A stretch of 64,000 nucleotides of DNA from positions 5,292,501-5,356,500 of the forward strand of contig NZ_CP020700.1 of assembly GCF_003932715.1 (NCBI RefSeq). The letters are read 5' to 3'. The translations under genes and the position numbers were made by a program. The notes beneath the pieces were generated by a model that worked only from the letters and a program-made list of their open reading frames with translations, was not told where the DNA came from and ran no database searches. Each line of letters begins with the position of its first letter. Position 1 is the stretch's first letter. Below, piece by piece: positions 62,073-64,000 of this stretch. This DNA comes from Streptomyces tsukubensis (GTDB lineage Bacteria > Actinomycetota > Actinomycetes > Streptomycetales > Streptomycetaceae).

Positions 62073-62163
62073 CACTCTTTTACACGGCGGCAATCCGGTT
62101 GTCTCCGCGCCGATATACGGGCCCGGCAGGCTGCGGGGCGTACGGCCGTGCGGGTGCCGTACT

Positions 62164-62196
62164 CCGGCCGGGGCCTCCTGGAGTGGCCCCGGCCGG
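62164..62196. terminator. Bidirectional terminator between the ABC operon and the S9 peptidase
   Basis: A perfect 12-bp stem CCGGCCGGGGCC/GGCCCCGGCCGG with a 9-nt loop lies between convergent stops. Confidence 0.8.
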
Positions 62197-62216
62197 CACC
62201 CGCGCCGGACCGCCCG

Positions 62217-64000
62217 TCAGCTCGCGGCCCGGCCGATGCCGAGACTCCGCCGGAGGAAGTCCACCTGGAGGTGGAGCAGATTCTCCGCCACCTCCTCCTG
62301 CGGCGTCATATGGGTCACCCCGCTCAGCGGCAGCACCTCGTGCGGGCGGCCCGCCGCCAGCAGGGCGGAGGACAGGCGCAGGGAGTGCGCGATCACCACA
62401 TTGTCGTCGGCGAAACCGTGGACGATCATCAGCGGTCGGGCGGGCTCCGCCGCGCCGCTCAGCCCCTCGTCCGTGACGAGCGAATTCGCCGCGTACACCT
62501 CGGGGTGCTCGTCCGGGTGGCCGAGATACCGCTCCGTGTAGTGGGTGTCGTACAGCCGCTGGTCCGTCGCGGGCGCCCCCGCGACCGCCGCGTGGAAGAC
62601 ATCGGGCCGGCGCAGTACGGCCATCGCCGCGAGGAAGCCCCCGAAGGACCAGCCCCGGATCGCGACCCGACCCAGGTCGAGCGGGAAATCCCCGGCGAGC
62701 GCGTGCAGCGCCGCGATCTGGTCGTCGAGGACCACACCGAAATCGCCCGCGACCGCCTTCTCCCAGGCCGGGTTCGGCCCGGGGGTGCCCCGCCCGTCCG
62801 CGACGACCACCGCGAACCCCTGGTCGGCGAACCACTGGGAGGTGAGATGGGCGTCGTGGGCGGCGACGGCCTTACGGGCCCGGGGGCCGCCGTAAGGGTC
62901 CATCAGCACGGGCAGCGGACCCCGGGACCGCTCGTAGCCCGTCGGCAGCAGCACCGCGCAGGGGATGCTCCGTTCGCCCGCGGCGACCAGCCGGGGCCGG
63001 GCGGTGAGCACGGGCCTCTCGGCGTACGAGGCGATCGTGGCGACCCGCTTGCCGTCGCGCAGCACCGCGTACTCCGTGCCGGGCACGCCGGGGCGGGCGG
63101 AGATCAGCACGGTCACCGGGCCCGAGCCGACCGCGGTGTGCACCCCGGGGCCCTCGGAGATCCTCTCGACGCCCCGTTCCCCGACCCGGTGGACATGGAC
63201 CTCGCCCAGCTCCGGCTCCTCGGCCCCGGCTCCCGCCGCGGTCGCTACGAGGACGTCCTCGTCACCGATGCCGAGGACGGCCCGTACCTGGAGCCCGGCG
63301 CCGGTCAGCGCCCGGTCTCCGACCTTCAGCACCCGCGCGCCGCCCTCGTCGGAGATCCGGACCAGCTGCCCGCGGGGCGTCCAGGCGGGTACCGCAGGGA
63401 AAAGTTCAAGCCAGATCGGATCCTCGTCCACGTGGACGGTACGGGTCTCGCCGGAACCGGTGTCGACGGTCAGACAGCGCTGGGTGCGCTGGTCCCGCGC
63501 CTGCACCAGCAGCAGCGGCGCCCCCGCCGCCGACCAGTGCACCCGCGCCAGATAGGGATAGGCGTCCCGGTCCCAGACCACCTCGGTCCGCGCCCCGCCG
63601 CCGACGGGGACCAGGAAGAGGCGCACCTCGGCGTTGGCGGTCCCGGCCGAGGGGTACGCGACCCGGCGCGGGTCCCGGTCCGGCCGCGCCGGATCCGCGA
63701 TCCACCAGCGCCGTACCGCCCGGTCGTCGACCCGCGCGACCAGCAGCCGGTCCGACTCCGGGGCCCACCAGTAGCCCCGGTCACGGCCCATGCTCTCCGC
63801 CGCGATGTACTCGGCGGAGCCGTACGAGACCCCGCCCGCTCCGGCCTCCCCGCCGTCCCCGGCCTCCTCGGGCGAGGGCTCCGCGAGGGCCCGGTCCCCG
63901 CCGCCGTCCGAGCCGACGACCCGCAGCGCGCCGCCGGAGACATAGGCGACCAGCTTCCCGTCGGGTGAGGGCCTCGGGTCGATCACCGGCCCCCGTACGG
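62217..64000 (-). CDS. S9 family prolyl oligopeptidase / dipeptidyl peptidase IV-like (5' end outside window)
   Basis: At least 594 residues are visible, and the reading frame continues past the right edge. The visible start (VIDPRPSPDGKLVAYVSGG) is the beginning of the beta-propeller and not the true N-terminus, which is expected some 80-120 residues upstream. The C-terminal alpha/beta-hydrolase has the nucleophile motif GWSFGG. Asp is in HGFADDNV and His in GVTHMTP. It probably removes dipeptides from proline-containing peptides in the cytoplasm. Convergent placement beside a peptide importer suggests use of imported peptides, though they are not co-transcribed. Confidence 0.9.
   Translation of the reverse strand, partial: VRGPVIDPRPSPDGKLVAYVSGGALRVVGSDGGGDRALAEPSPEEAGDGGEAGAGGVSYGSAEYIAAESMGRDRGYWWAPESDRLLVARVDDRAVRRWWIADPARPDRDPRRVAYPSAGTANAEVRLFLVPVGGGARTEVVWDRDAYPYLARVHWSAAGAPLLLVQARDQRTQRCLTVDTGSGETRTVHVDEDPIWLELFPAVPAWTPRGQLVRISDEGGARVLKVGDRALTGAGLQVRAVLGIGDEDVLVATAAGAGAEEPELGEVHVHRVGERGVERISEGPGVHTAVGSGPVTVLISARPGVPGTEYAVLRDGKRVATIASYAERPVLTARPRLVAAGERSIPCAVLLPTGYERSRGPLPVLMDPYGGPRARKAVAAHDAHLTSQWFADQGFAVVVADGRGTPGPNPAWEKAVAGDFGVVLDDQIAALHALAGDFPLDLGRVAIRGWSFGGFLAAMAVLRRPDVFHAAVAGAPATDQRLYDTHYTERYLGHPDEHPEVYAANSLVTDEGLSGAAEPARPLMIVHGFADDNVVIAHSLRLSSALLAAGRPHEVLPLSGVTHMTPQEEVAENLLHLQVDFLRRSLGIGRAAS

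Overview
The window reads as a 64-kb piece of a Streptomyces-type actinomycete chromosome. The DNA is very GC-rich with strong third-position GC bias. GTG starts are common, and one TTG start is likely. It encodes a WhiB-like protein, a BldK-type oligopeptide permease, a polyphosphate glucokinase and several SpoIIE-type phosphatases. From memory, the gene order (PBP, both fumarases, WhiB-like, glpX, exonuclease VII, ispH, ppgK, ychF, then an Sdh1-like operon, typA and bldK) follows the S. coelicolor SCO5039 to SCO5122 segment with gaps. Species cannot be fixed by eye. I see no rRNA, tRNA, CRISPR array, prophage or insertion sequence.

Layout. 0-17.5 kb: a bifunctional penicillin-binding protein; a catalase with a clear promoter; a GAF/SpoIIE/kinase-like regulator; a DUF402 protein; iron-independent (fumC) and iron-sulfur (class I) fumarases flanking a secreted SGNH-hydrolase/lectin protein; a DUF1707 protein; a WhiB-like regulator; glpX; a DUF4245 protein; a nitroreductase. 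17.7-25 kb: xseB/xseA, an APC permease, ispH, ppgK, a small membrane protein and ychF. 25-35 kb (accessory in flavour): a RelBE-type toxin-antitoxin pair, DUF4326, a septum-formation-type protein, a GH18 chitinase with a DasR-type (dre) operator inside its promoter, a GntR regulator, a 59-codon SPOR-like gene, a NUDIX hydrolase, a lone anti-sigma-like ATPase and a large PAS/GAF/SpoIIE/kinase protein. 35-42.3 kb: PspA/IM30, a TPM-domain protein, and a coupled succinate dehydrogenase operon led by an 86-residue coiled-coil protein. 42.6-62 kb: an orphan peptide-binding lipoprotein, typA, a long leader with a 37-codon ORF, the bldK operon, a GNAT gene and a second complete oligopeptide ABC operon. 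The window ends inside an S9 prolyl-oligopeptidase-type gene.

How the parts fit. Central carbon is served by two fumarases, a succinate dehydrogenase, GlpX and PpgK. Envelope and stress functions include the PBP, PspA, TPM protein, catalase and DUF1707 protein. Development and signalling include the WhiB-like protein, BldK, two phosphatase/kinase fusions and the lone ATPase. Two peptide importers, a third binding protein and a peptidase make the last 20 kb a peptide-uptake district. Nine genes share one promoter geometry, a TAnnnT hexamer 6-7 nt before the start codon, which predicts leaderless mRNAs. Convergent genes are separated by long perfect hairpins.

Limits. Everything is read by eye. 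Starts, promoters and operators are predictions, and gene symbols rest on motifs plus remembered gene order. I did not find a convincingly new multi-gene system. The most unusual items are a 10-bp-phased repeat array before the PBP gene, a 49-nt palindrome, a 37-codon ORF with the best ribosome-binding site in the bldK leader, and low-complexity inserts that split two otherwise conserved domains.
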